Shown in pieces: positions 1-5,744 of a stretch of 5,744 bases of DNA. The DNA is from an uncultured Anaerolineales bacterium (GTDB lineage: Bacteria; Chloroflexota; Anaerolineae; Anaerolineales; Villigracilaceae), in contig CALFXA010000234.1 in the NCBI GenBank assembly GCA_937928015.1, positions 1 through 5,744 on the forward strand. Reading direction: 5' to 3'. Numbering within the stretch: the first letter of the stretch is position 1; every line of letters starts with the position of its first letter. Both the position numbers and the translations under genes were made by a program. A model generated the notes under the pieces. That model worked only from the letters and a program-made list of their open reading frames with translations, did not search any database and was not told where the DNA came from.

Positions 1-307
1 CCATCAATCCTTCCACGCGATCGAGAGTGTAATGCAGGCCGTAGATATTGATCGGCTTCTTGCGGCCCATCAGCCACATGTCCATCAACAGGAGCGGCAG
101 ACCCGAAACGTGGTCGGGATGAAAGTGGGTGACGATGATGTCCGTCAAGTCATTGAAATCCAGGCCCGCCTGTTCGAGGCGCAGAACGGGATTACCCACG
201 CAATCGACCAGGACCATGCGTTCACGGCCAATAACCACCATGTGGGTATTTTCCTGGTTCTTGGTGGGAATGGCGTTCGACGAGCCGAGGATGATGACTT
301 TGGACAT
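1..307 (-). CDS. Ribonuclease Z-like metallo-beta-lactamase-fold hydrolase (N-terminal part, cut by window edge)
   Basis: The visible part is 102 codons from ATG at 307 to the left edge, with no stop, so the C-terminal part is missing. The protein opens with a beta strand and turn typical of the fold (MSKVIILGSSNAIPT). A second strand ends in VLVDC (residues 32-36), and the metal-binding motif HFHPDH is at residues 61-66, followed by SGLPLLL. This H-x-H-x-D-H motif binds two metal ions in the metallo-beta-lactamase superfamily. The spacing and the GLPLLL segment resemble the ribonuclease Z/ElaC-like branch, though VDCVGNP replaces the usual DCGxG-type loop, so tRNA 3' processing should not be assumed. 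The start lies 3 bp after the permease stop, with a weak GGTGA ribosome site, so translation is probably coupled to the permease. It may act on the transporter's substrate or simply share its operon. Fold assignment is firm; substrate is unknown. Confidence 0.85.
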   Translation of the reverse strand, partial: MSKVIILGSSNAIPTKNQENTHMVVIGRERMVLVDCVGNPVLRLEQAGLDFNDLTDIIVTHFHPDHVSGLPLLLMDMWLMGRKKPINIYGLHYTLDRVEGLM

Positions 308-310
308 AAT

Positions 311-1741
311 TCACCAATGGAGGACACCTTTGAGGATGACGGGGGTCACGTACGTTTCGATCAGGGAAGCCACCAACAACAACGGGATGACCACGCCCAG
401 GAAAACCTTGGCCCAGTCCGCGACCTGGTCGATGAACACCTCGCCCATGGACCTGCCCGTCTGCGGCGTGACCAGGGCCACTGCCATACGCAGCACCGCC
501 GCCCCGCTCAAGATCAGCGCAGGCAGTTCGAACAGTCCATGCGGGAGGATGCCCGTGGAAAACAGCAGCCAGGGCGAGACCCCGAAGTAAGCGAAAAGGC
601 TCAACACGCCGCCGATCAGGCCCGCGTTCAACAGGTAGACCAGGATGCCCAGCACCCCAAAGGTGAGCATCCCAAACAGGAACATGAGGGCGGTGGCCCT
701 GATGTTATTCATGAAGATAAAGGGGGCGGATATCTGCACTTCGCCCAACCCATTGGCCGCAGGGATGGTGGCCACGCTCTCGCGCAGCTCGGCCAAAGAA
801 CTCACATCCTTCAGGGCATTCGGGGCATTGAGCGTCACTTGGTCATAGCCCAGCCAGCCGCCCGCCAAAAAGACCAGGACCATAATCAGGGTCGGCAAGG
901 CCAATCTCCGCAGGGTGGCCGTCACAGCCACGCGATACCATTCCCCGATGGAATGAGCCCCGTCCAGGAAGCGACGCCAGAAAGTGACCCACATCCAGCG
1001 GATGTTGAGCGTGTCGATCTCGCGTCCCAGCAGGTATTCGCGTTGGAAGTGGGCAATGCCCATACGCACGAACAAGGATGCCAGCACCATCACACCCACC
1101 AGCGCCACCCATAAGGTCCTGCCGTTGCCCCAGAAGAGCAGGACGCTTTCGCCCTGCACCAGGAAGGCCACAGGGATAATGATGAACGAGGCCAGCAAAT
1201 TGGCCGCCTTCACCGAGGTGGACTGGACCGAAATGACGATTGCGCCGCTCACCATCAGGATGGCATGGCCCGTGGTGAGGATGATCAACTGGGCGACGAG
1301 TCCCGCCGAGGGCATGTTCAGGTCGAGGCGCGAGACCAGGATCAGATACACGGCAATCGCCAGAAAGCTCGCGATCAACGGGGTCAATACGCCGACCACC
1401 AGCTTACCCAGGTAGATCTGCCAGTCTTTCATCGGCGAACTGAGCAGCGGCTCAATGGTGCCGCGTTCCTTTTCGCCTACGAAGGTTTCCAACGCCACCA
1501 CCAGTGAAATGGTGTTTGGGAAGAAACCGATCAACAGAACAGAGAACGGCACCAGGGCATCGATCACCAGGTCCGCGCCGTATTGATTGATAAAGTCAAT
1601 CACGCCGCGCGCCATGACCATCATCAGGAACGGGAAGGCCGTGGTCAGCACCGCCAGCGGGAAGAGTACGCGCCAGTCACGGAGCTGGTCGCGCAGTTCG
1701 CGCTGCGCCACGATCCAGACAGGCTTCAGGTTAGCCAACAT
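311..1741 (-). CDS. ABC-2 type permease fused to a C-terminal SpoIIM-type membrane domain
   Basis: This is a 476-residue membrane protein. Residues 1 to about 230 are an ABC-2 permease: a cytoplasmic N-terminus (VAQRELRDQLRDWR), several hydrophobic segments (about 25-45, 60-82, 113-137, 150-172, 176-198, 208-226), and the coupling motif FVGEKERGTIEPLLSSP at 87-103, seen in NatB-like exporters. Residues about 255-476 match the SpoIIM family. They show a first membrane segment near 276-298, an extracytoplasmic stretch, FIFMNNIR at 341-348, the glycine-rich membrane segment that follows, ILPHGLFELPA at 398-408, and IETYVTP at 461-467. The start is ATG 1741, because a good GGAGG site sits 5 bp upstream and residues read from further upstream are arginine/proline-rich shadow sequence from the ATPase gene. 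It overlaps that ATPase gene by 11 bp and is surely its membrane partner. The exported substrate is not evident. Confidence 0.9.
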   Translation of the reverse strand: MLANLKPVWIVAQRELRDQLRDWRVLFPLAVLTTAFPFLMMVMARGVIDFINQYGADLVIDALVPFSVLLIGFFPNTISLVVALETFVGEKERGTIEPLLSSPMKDWQIYLGKLVVGVLTPLIASFLAIAVYLILVSRLDLNMPSAGLVAQLIILTTGHAILMVSGAIVISVQSTSVKAANLLASFIIIPVAFLVQGESVLLFWGNGRTLWVALVGVMVLASLFVRMGIAHFQREYLLGREIDTLNIRWMWVTFWRRFLDGAHSIGEWYRVAVTATLRRLALPTLIMVLVFLAGGWLGYDQVTLNAPNALKDVSSLAELRESVATIPAANGLGEVQISAPFIFMNNIRATALMFLFGMLTFGVLGILVYLLNAGLIGGVLSLFAYFGVSPWLLFSTGILPHGLFELPALILSGAAVLRMAVALVTPQTGRSMGEVFIDQVADWAKVFLGVVIPLLLVASLIETYVTPVILKGVLHW

Positions 1742-2666
1742 AGGTCCCTCCCTGCGCCTCGGCCATGGCCTTGAGATAGGCCTGCTCCAAGGTACGCGGA
1801 ACCTCCTGGAAGGCAACCACGGGCGCGTGCCCCGCAGACAAGGCATTCACCAACTGCGGATTCGCCTCGCGCGGCTGTTCCACCTGGAACCTAAGGCGGG
1901 TCCCGTCCAACTGACGCATGGTCACCCCCTCGGGCAGAGTCAGCCCGTTGGGGGTCCACGCCTCGGCAAGCTGCGCCTCGTATTCGGCGGACCCGAGGAT
2001 GTTGTCCTTGAGCTCATCAAGCGAACCCTGCATGAGGATGCGTCCGCGATAGATGATGGCTACAGTATCGGCCAACGCTTCCGCCTCGGCCAGATTATGC
2101 GTGCAGATGACGATGGAGCGCTGCGAAGACTTCAGCCGCGCGATCTCGTCCCGCACCAACCGCGCGGATTCGGGATCCATTGCGGAGGTCGGCTCATCAA
2201 GCAGCAGCACGGGCGGTTCGTGGATCAAGGCGCGGGCCAGGGCCAGCTTCTGGCGCATGCCCTTGGAGTATTCCCCGATACGGCGTTTAGCCGCGTAAGA
2301 CAGGCCGAAATAATCAAGCAGGTATTCCGAGCGGGCCTTGCGGGCCTGCGGACTGAGCGAATAGACCTGCCCGAAGAAATCGAGATATTCGAGCGCATTC
2401 ATACGCACATACAGACCATGCTGCTCGGTCAACACGCCGACCGAGGCGCGTACCTCATTGCCATGCGTGAGTACGTCATAACCCGCCACCCGCGCCCAAC
2501 CCCGCGTCGGCTCCAGCAGAGACGTCAACATGCGGATGGTGGTGGTCTTGCCTGCGCCATTCTGACCGAGGAAGGCCAGAATCTGCCCAGACTGGACGTT
2601 GATGGTCACGCCCTCGACGGCCCAGAAATCATGAAATTGCTTGCTTAGATCGTTGGTTTCTATCAT
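1731..2666 (-). CDS. ABC transporter ATP-binding protein (ABC-2 exporter type)
   Basis: This complete 311-residue protein is the ATP-hydrolysing subunit of an ABC-2 type exporter, working at the cytoplasmic face of the membrane. It shows Walker A GQNGAGKTT (34-42), Q-loop Gln82 in LTEQHGLY, the signature segment YSKGMRQK (133-140) in place of LSGGQ as is common in this subfamily, Walker B VLLLDEP (153-159), a D-loop SAMD (161-164) and the switch histidine His190 in CTHNLAEAEALAD. The last 90 or so residues form the accessory domain usual in NatA/CcmA-like ATPases, ending in TLEQAYLKAMAEA. The ATG at 2666 gives a standard N-terminus (MIETNDLSKQF), but no strong Shine-Dalgarno sequence precedes it, only GAGATAAAGACG. 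A promoter lies immediately upstream. The stop overlaps the start of the permease gene, so the two subunits are made together. All catalytic motifs are intact; the substrate cannot be read from the sequence. Confidence 0.95.
   Translation of the reverse strand: MIETNDLSKQFHDFWAVEGVTINVQSGQILAFLGQNGAGKTTTIRMLTSLLEPTRGWARVAGYDVLTHGNEVRASVGVLTEQHGLYVRMNALEYLDFFGQVYSLSPQARKARSEYLLDYFGLSYAAKRRIGEYSKGMRQKLALARALIHEPPVLLLDEPTSAMDPESARLVRDEIARLKSSQRSIVICTHNLAEAEALADTVAIIYRGRILMQGSLDELKDNILGSAEYEAQLAEAWTPNGLTLPEGVTMRQLDGTRLRFQVEQPREANPQLVNALSAGHAPVVAFQEVPRTLEQAYLKAMAEAQGGTYVG
1747..1751 (-). promoter_or_regulatory. Ribosome binding site of the permease-SpoIIM gene
   Basis: On the minus strand GGAGG, inside AGGGAGGG, lies 5 bp before ATG 1741. 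It fixes the start of the permease gene inside the last codons of the ATPase gene and allows re-initiation by ribosomes finishing the ATPase. Confidence 0.75.
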
Positions 2667-2678
2667 CGTCTTTATCTC

Positions 2679-2707
2679 AGAATATCGGCAGGGTAGCCCC
2701 CTGTCAA
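2679..2707 (-). promoter_or_regulatory. Sigma-70-type promoter of the ABC transporter operon
   Basis: On the minus strand a perfect -35 box TTGACA (2707-2702) is followed by exactly 17 bp and a -10 box TATTCT (2684-2679), which matches four of six consensus bases including the key first two and last. The -10 box ends 12 bp before ATG 2666, so initiation at the usual 6-8 bp distance leaves a leader of only about 4-6 bases. The spacer contains GGGGCTACCC, a short GGG/CCC dyad that may or may not matter. This promoter separates the ABC block from the upstream lgt block. Confidence 0.7.
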
Positions 2708-2717
2708 TAAGACAACG

Positions 2718-2750
2718 GTCCTCTCGCGTTTGATTTTGGTTGCGGAGGAC
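2718..2750 (-). other. Imperfect inverted repeat between lgt and the ABC operon promoter
   Basis: On the minus strand GTCCTCCGC (2750-2742) pairs with GCGAGAGGAC (2727-2718) across a 14-base loop, leaving one bulged A. The 3' side is followed by CGTTGTCTTATTG, not a run of T, so it is not a textbook intrinsic terminator. It begins about 31 bp after the lgt stop and ends about 10 bp before the -35 box. It could be a weak or factor-assisted transcript end for lgt, or a regulator binding site for the ABC promoter. The arms are real in the sequence; the role is a guess. Confidence 0.35.
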
Positions 2751-2781
2751 ATCTTACCGTTAAATTTCGTGCACGGACCTC

Positions 2782-3651
2782 TCAAGAACTGTCAGTTTTG
2801 TCAGCGAGGTCGGAGGGGGAACCTTTCGTGGAAGACGCCCCGGGACGGTGACGCCAGACCAGGGTCAGGGCGGAAAGCACGGCGATGACCGCCATGATGG
2901 TCTGGTTGATGTTGATCCCGCCGACCATGGAGGCATCCAGGCGCAGGAAGTCCAGGCTGAAGCGCACCACGGGGTATACGATTAGGTACAGGAGCAGGAT
3001 GTCGCCTTTCTTGCTCCTGCCTTCGTAGCTGCGTGTGACCCACATCAGCAGGGCCATGTTGAGCAGATTAAGGATGGACTCATACGCAAAGAGCGGATGA
3101 TAGTATTCCACGCTGGCAAAAGTGGACAGGCGGTGCTGAGGGTCGATGTACAACTTCCACGGCAGGTTCGTGGGCGCGCCATACAGTTCCTGGTTGAAGA
3201 AATTACCAAAGCGGCCGATGGCCTGTCCCAGCGCGAGGCTGGGGGCGGCGATGTCGGCCCATTCGAGGAAGTCCAGTTTATGTTTGCGGCTGTAAAAATA
3301 GAGCGCGATCACGCCGCCGATAACCGCGCCCGGGATGCCCAATCCGCCGCTGCGGACGTTGAGGATATCGAGGATGTGGATGGTGCCGCCCGCGAAATAC
3401 GGGTTGACCATCTTGCCCGTGACGGGGTCCATTACCAGGGCGCTGGGCGAGGGTGTGAAAACGTGCCACAGACGCGCGCCCACCACGCCCGCGATGATCA
3501 GGTAGATCATCAGATCCCAGATGATCTCGGGGTCGTGTCCGCGGCGCTTGGCTTCGCGCGAGGCCAGCCATCCGCCCGCCAGTGCGCCCGTCATCAGGAT
3601 GATGCCGTAAAAGTGGATGAACAACGGGCCGATGTAGAAACCGTCGATCAT
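2782..3651 (-). CDS. lgt: Prolipoprotein diacylglyceryl transferase Lgt
   Basis: This 289-residue integral membrane enzyme transfers diacylglycerol from phosphatidylglycerol to the lipobox cysteine of prelipoproteins, the first step of lipoprotein maturation. The family signature is intact at 146-158: GRFGNFFNQELYG, with Arg147, Asn150, Glu155 and Gly158 corresponding to E. coli Arg143, Asn146, Glu151 and Gly154. Tyr15 in IHFYGI matches the essential N-terminal tyrosine, HPLFAYES (185-192) matches the HPxxxYE segment, and RFSLDFLR (230-237) holds the late conserved arginines. Hydrophobic segments lie near 8-30, 45-65, 103-120, 193-206, 217-231 and 248-266. Length is normal (E. coli 291). Start ATG 3651 is chosen because AGGAG lies 5 bp upstream; the frame stays open further but that stretch is inside the preceding gene. 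The ATG overlaps the preceding stop as ATGA. The loop usually containing HGG reads GGLGIPGAVIGG, lacking the histidine. Confidence 0.97.
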   Translation of the reverse strand: MIDGFYIGPLFIHFYGIILMTGALAGGWLASREAKRRGHDPEIIWDLMIYLIIAGVVGARLWHVFTPSPSALVMDPVTGKMVNPYFAGGTIHILDILNVRSGGLGIPGAVIGGVIALYFYSRKHKLDFLEWADIAAPSLALGQAIGRFGNFFNQELYGAPTNLPWKLYIDPQHRLSTFASVEYYHPLFAYESILNLLNMALLMWVTRSYEGRSKKGDILLLYLIVYPVVRFSLDFLRLDASMVGGININQTIMAVIAVLSALTLVWRHRPGASSTKGSPSDLADKTDSS

Positions 3652-4286
3652 GCTTTCTCCTCGCGGACCTGCTTCATACGCGCATGTCCCTGCACCCGCA
3701 CCAATCCGATGCGCTGGAGGGCGGTCACATTGGCCAACACAGCGATGATACCCACCGCCCACAACGGCAGGTTGAAGACCAGCAACGGAGCCAACACCAG
3801 GTAGCGTTCCACGCGGGTGAGGATTCCGCCCTTGGCTTCGAAGCGTAGAGACTCGGCACGAGCCTTGGTGTACGAGACCAGCACCGAACCCGCCGCCGCG
3901 AAAAAGGTCAACATCGCGCCGAGGGTGTCGCCTACTTCAAGGAAGTGATACAACACCCCGCCCAGGATGATCAATTCGGAATAGCGGTCGCTGACCGAGT
4001 CGACGAAGGCGCCCCAGTCGCTGGGTTCGCCGCGCAGACGGGCCATCGTCCCATCCAGCGCGTCGATGGGAGTCATCAACAGCACGAACAGTCCCCCCGT
4101 GGTCATTTGTCCGCGCGCGAGGAAATACGCGCCCACGGCATTCCCCAACAACCCAAGGATGGTCATGGTGTTGGGAGTCAGTCCGATTCGATTGAGGAAA
4201 TTACCGATGGGGTCCAAAAGCCACTTGAACCAGACACGCAATCGATCAGTAAACGTCAATTTTGCAGTGGTTGTAGTATCTGCCAC
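3648..4286 (-). CDS. CDP-alcohol phosphatidyltransferase, PgsA/phosphatidylinositol-phosphate synthase type
   Basis: This 212-residue membrane enzyme joins a CDP-activated diacylglycerol to an alcohol head group, making a phospholipid. The complete catalytic motif D-x2-D-G-x2-A-R-x8-G-x3-D-x3-D is present as Asp75, Asp78, Gly79, Ala82, Arg83, Gly92, Asp96 and Asp100, which bind the metal ions and the CDP-lipid. Hydrophobic segments flank it at about 41-72 and 103-190. The later segment SYTKARAE (138-145) followed by GGILTRVERYL resembles mycobacterial PgsA1 and related inositol-phosphate lipid synthases more than glycerol-phosphate PgsA, so the acceptor may be inositol phosphate; glycerol 3-phosphate remains possible. 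The start is GTG 4286, the first start codon after an in-frame TGA upstream, with AAAGGA 8 bp before it. It lies 60 bp after ftsK and overlaps lgt by 4 bp. Enzyme class is sure, the acceptor is not. Confidence 0.92.
   Translation of the reverse strand: MADTTTTAKLTFTDRLRVWFKWLLDPIGNFLNRIGLTPNTMTILGLLGNAVGAYFLARGQMTTGGLFVLLMTPIDALDGTMARLRGEPSDWGAFVDSVSDRYSELIILGGVLYHFLEVGDTLGAMLTFFAAAGSVLVSYTKARAESLRFEAKGGILTRVERYLVLAPLLVFNLPLWAVGIIAVLANVTALQRIGLVRVQGHARMKQVREEKA
3657..3661 (-). promoter_or_regulatory. Ribosome binding site of lgt
   Basis: AGGAG on the minus strand, 5 bp before ATG 3651, sits inside the last codons of the phosphatidyltransferase gene. It decides the lgt start, since the reading frame is open for 37 more codons upstream, and together with the ATGA overlap points to coupled translation. 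Confidence 0.8.
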
Positions 4287-4346
4287 CGTTCTTGTCCTTT
4301 CAAGGAAGATTTTTCAATCATACCCGAAAACAGGGACCGTCTGGAT

Positions 4347-5744
4347 TTACTTGTCCCCGTTATCGTCCACATCTTCATCGGTCTCGCTGACCAGCACATC
4401 GCGCTCACGTCCGCCGCCCTGAGAGGGACCGACCACGCCCAAGTCTTCGAGTTGGTCGAGCAGGCGCGCCGCGCGCGGATAGCCGATGCGCAGCCGCCGC
4501 TGAAGCAGGGAGGCCGAAGCCCGCTGAGTCGAGCGGACGATGGAGGTGGCCTTTTCGATCAGGTCGCCGTCTTCATCTTCGTCGGGCTCGGTCAGCAATT
4601 TCTCCCACGGCGGGACATCCGCCACGGGCACGTCACTGACTTTCTGCCAATGGGCAATGAGGCGCTCGATCTCCATGTCGGTGATGAGCACACCCTGGGC
4701 GCGCACGGGCGTGCCAACCTCGGGGTTGAGGAAGAGCATGTCTCCGCGCCCAAGCAGGGATTCCGCGCCTGTTGTGTCGAGAATGACGCGGCTGTCCACA
4801 CCCGAGGCAACGGCAAAGGCCAGACGCGCAGGGAAGTTGGCCTTGATCAGGCCTGTCACCACATCCGTGCTGGGGCGCTGGGTGGCGACCACCAAGTGGA
4901 TGCCAGTGGCGCGCGCCATCTGCGCCAGACGCACCAGGTTGTGCTCGGTCTGGTCGGGCGCCGACATCATCAGGTCGGCCAGTTCATCGATGATGACCAC
5001 GATGCGCGGAAGGGCCTGTCCGCCCTCCTTGCGGGTCTGTTTGTGGTTGTAGGAAGTCAGGTCGCGCGAATGGCTGGCTTCGAGCAGACGGTAGCGATGC
5101 TCCATCTCCACCACCACCCAACGCAGCACACCCAGGATGCGCTCCACGTTGGTCTCGACCTTGCCATATAGGTGAGGCAGGCCGTTGAAACGTAGGAGTT
5201 CCACCATCTTGGCATCGATCATCACCATGCGCAATTCTTCGGGCGTGTTGTTCATGGCCAGGCAGGCCGCCAGGGCCGTGATAAATACGGACTTGCCCGA
5301 ACCTGTGGATCCCGCCACGAGCATGTGCGGCATACGCGCCAGATCCGCAATAAGGGGCTGACCCGAGACATCGCGGCCGAGGGCGACAGCCAGCGGGGCC
5401 CCGACCTTGTGGAAGTTTTCGCTTTCGAGCAGGGGACGCATCCGCACCATCGCAGAGCGCGCGTTCGGAACCTCGATACCTACATAAGGCTTGCCAGGCA
5501 CGGGCGCTTCGATGCGCAGGCGTTCGGCGGAGAGCGCCAGGGTCAGGTCCTTTTCGAGCGAGGCGATCTGCGCCACGCGGACCTTCATCAGTTGCGCATC
5601 CTCCTCGCTGGGATTGTTGCCCTTCTTGATGAACCCAGGCTGGACGGCAAACTGCGTAACCGACGGACCGACCCGATATCCGATGACCGTGGCAGGGATG
5701 CCGAACTCGGACAGGGTCTTCATAATCAGACCCGCGGTCTGGTT
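4347..5744 (-). CDS. ftsK: DNA translocase FtsK/SpoIIIE (C-terminal motor and gamma domain; N-terminus outside window)
   Basis: The visible part is 465 residues with no start; the frame is open to the right edge (NQTAGLIM...), so the N-terminal membrane segments and linker lie outside. FtsK/SpoIIIE is a hexameric ATP-driven pump that moves chromosomal DNA through the closing septum. In visible numbering, TLSEFGIPATVIGYRVGPSV near 10-29 begins the alpha/beta core. Walker A is GSTGSGKS at 145-152, Walker B is IVVIIDELAD at 248-257 (Asp253, Glu254), and TQRPSTDVVTGLIKANFPAR (288-307) is a family hallmark, followed by LLGRGDMLF. The C-terminal gamma winged helix, which reads the polar guide sequences on DNA, is at about 400-440 (LLQRRLRIGYPRAARLLDQL). 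A short acidic tail (SETDEDVDDNGDK) follows. The usual MIDPK segment reads MIDAK. The stop is TAA at 4347, 60 bp before the phosphatidyltransferase gene. Confidence 0.95.
   Translation of the reverse strand, partial: NQTAGLIMKTLSEFGIPATVIGYRVGPSVTQFAVQPGFIKKGNNPSEEDAQLMKVRVAQIASLEKDLTLALSAERLRIEAPVPGKPYVGIEVPNARSAMVRMRPLLESENFHKVGAPLAVALGRDVSGQPLIADLARMPHMLVAGSTGSGKSVFITALAACLAMNNTPEELRMVMIDAKMVELLRFNGLPHLYGKVETNVERILGVLRWVVVEMEHRYRLLEASHSRDLTSYNHKQTRKEGGQALPRIVVIIDELADLMMSAPDQTEHNLVRLAQMARATGIHLVVATQRPSTDVVTGLIKANFPARLAFAVASGVDSRVILDTTGAESLLGRGDMLFLNPEVGTPVRAQGVLITDMEIERLIAHWQKVSDVPVADVPPWEKLLTEPDEDEDGDLIEKATSIVRSTQRASASLLQRRLRIGYPRAARLLDQLEDLGVVGPSQGGGRERDVLVSETDEDVDDNGDK

Noticed and set aside
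32..1114. A 360-codon plus-strand open frame opposite the hydrolase and permease genes
   Set aside because: It lies antisense to two well-supported genes, is extremely rich in His, Gln and Asp, and has no family signature; it is a coding shadow.
1742..1846. N-terminal extension of the permease by 35 residues
   Set aside because: The extra residues are Arg/Pro/Trp-rich antisense-like sequence overlapping the ATPase gene in another frame, whereas ATG 1741 has GGAGG at the right distance.
1587..2648. A 353-codon plus-strand open frame opposite the ABC ATPase gene
   Set aside because: It mirrors the ATPase gene, with no ribosome site or domain of its own; the ATPase on the minus strand has every expected motif.
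3652..3762. N-terminal extension of Lgt by 37 residues
   Set aside because: It lies within the phosphatidyltransferase gene in another frame. Lgt proteins begin close to the first membrane segment, and AGGAG precedes ATG 3651.
4317..4322. Possible -10 box TATGAT on the minus strand between ftsK and the phosphatidyltransferase gene
   Set aside because: The hexamer 17 bp upstream (TCCAGA) matches only three of six -35 bases and there is no extended -10, so read-through from ftsK is as likely.
4287..4346. Search for an intrinsic terminator after ftsK
   Set aside because: Only very short stems are present and none is followed by a T run on the minus strand, so no terminator is called.
3945..5171. 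A 408-codon open frame on the plus strand opposite ftsK and the phosphatidyltransferase gene
   Set aside because: It runs across two genes and the gap between them on the opposite strand, has a composition rich in His, Gln, Asp and Arg as expected from antisense reading of GC-rich codons, and shows no recognisable domain. The minus-strand genes have full catalytic motifs.

Overview
The window is a GC-rich, gene-dense piece of bacterial chromosome in which every supported gene reads on the minus strand. Six protein genes are visible. Reading in the direction of transcription (high to low coordinates) they are: the C-terminal part of an FtsK/SpoIIIE DNA translocase (cut by the right edge), a CDP-alcohol phosphatidyltransferase, lgt, an ABC transporter ATPase, an ABC-2 permease fused to a SpoIIM-type domain, and the start of a ribonuclease Z-like metallo-beta-lactamase-fold hydrolase (cut by the left edge). 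I see no rRNA, tRNA, CRISPR, insertion sequence or phage gene. The long plus-strand open frames lie opposite these genes and look like shadows of GC-rich coding sequence.

The genes form two blocks. Block 1 (5744 to 2782) is ftsK, a 60-bp gap, the phosphatidyltransferase and lgt. The last two share a 4-bp ATGA overlap and are almost certainly co-transcribed. This block deals with the envelope and cell cycle: chromosome translocation at division, phospholipid head-group attachment, and lipoprotein diacylation. Block 2 (2666 to 1 and beyond) is the ABC ATPase, the permease (11-bp overlap) and the hydrolase (3-bp gap). It starts from its own promoter in the 115-bp gap between lgt and the ATPase gene: a perfect TTGACA box, a 17-bp spacer and TATTCT. 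The -10 box is so close to the ATG that the transcript should be nearly leaderless.

The taxon cannot be fixed from this sequence alone. The style of Lgt (GGLGIPG rather than the enterobacterial HGG loop), a phosphatidyltransferase resembling inositol-phosphate-lipid synthases, and the ABC-2/SpoIIM fusion would fit a member of the Chloroflexota such as Anaerolineae. That is an inference from memory of these families, at low to moderate confidence.

The most unusual item is the permease. Its first half is a normal ABC-2 membrane subunit. Its second half carries the signature segments of SpoIIM, a protein known from engulfment in spore formers and from many non-sporulating bacteria and archaea. 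Joining it to an ABC exporter in one polypeptide, with a metal-dependent hydrolase encoded directly after, suggests a dedicated envelope export or remodelling machine whose substrate is unknown.
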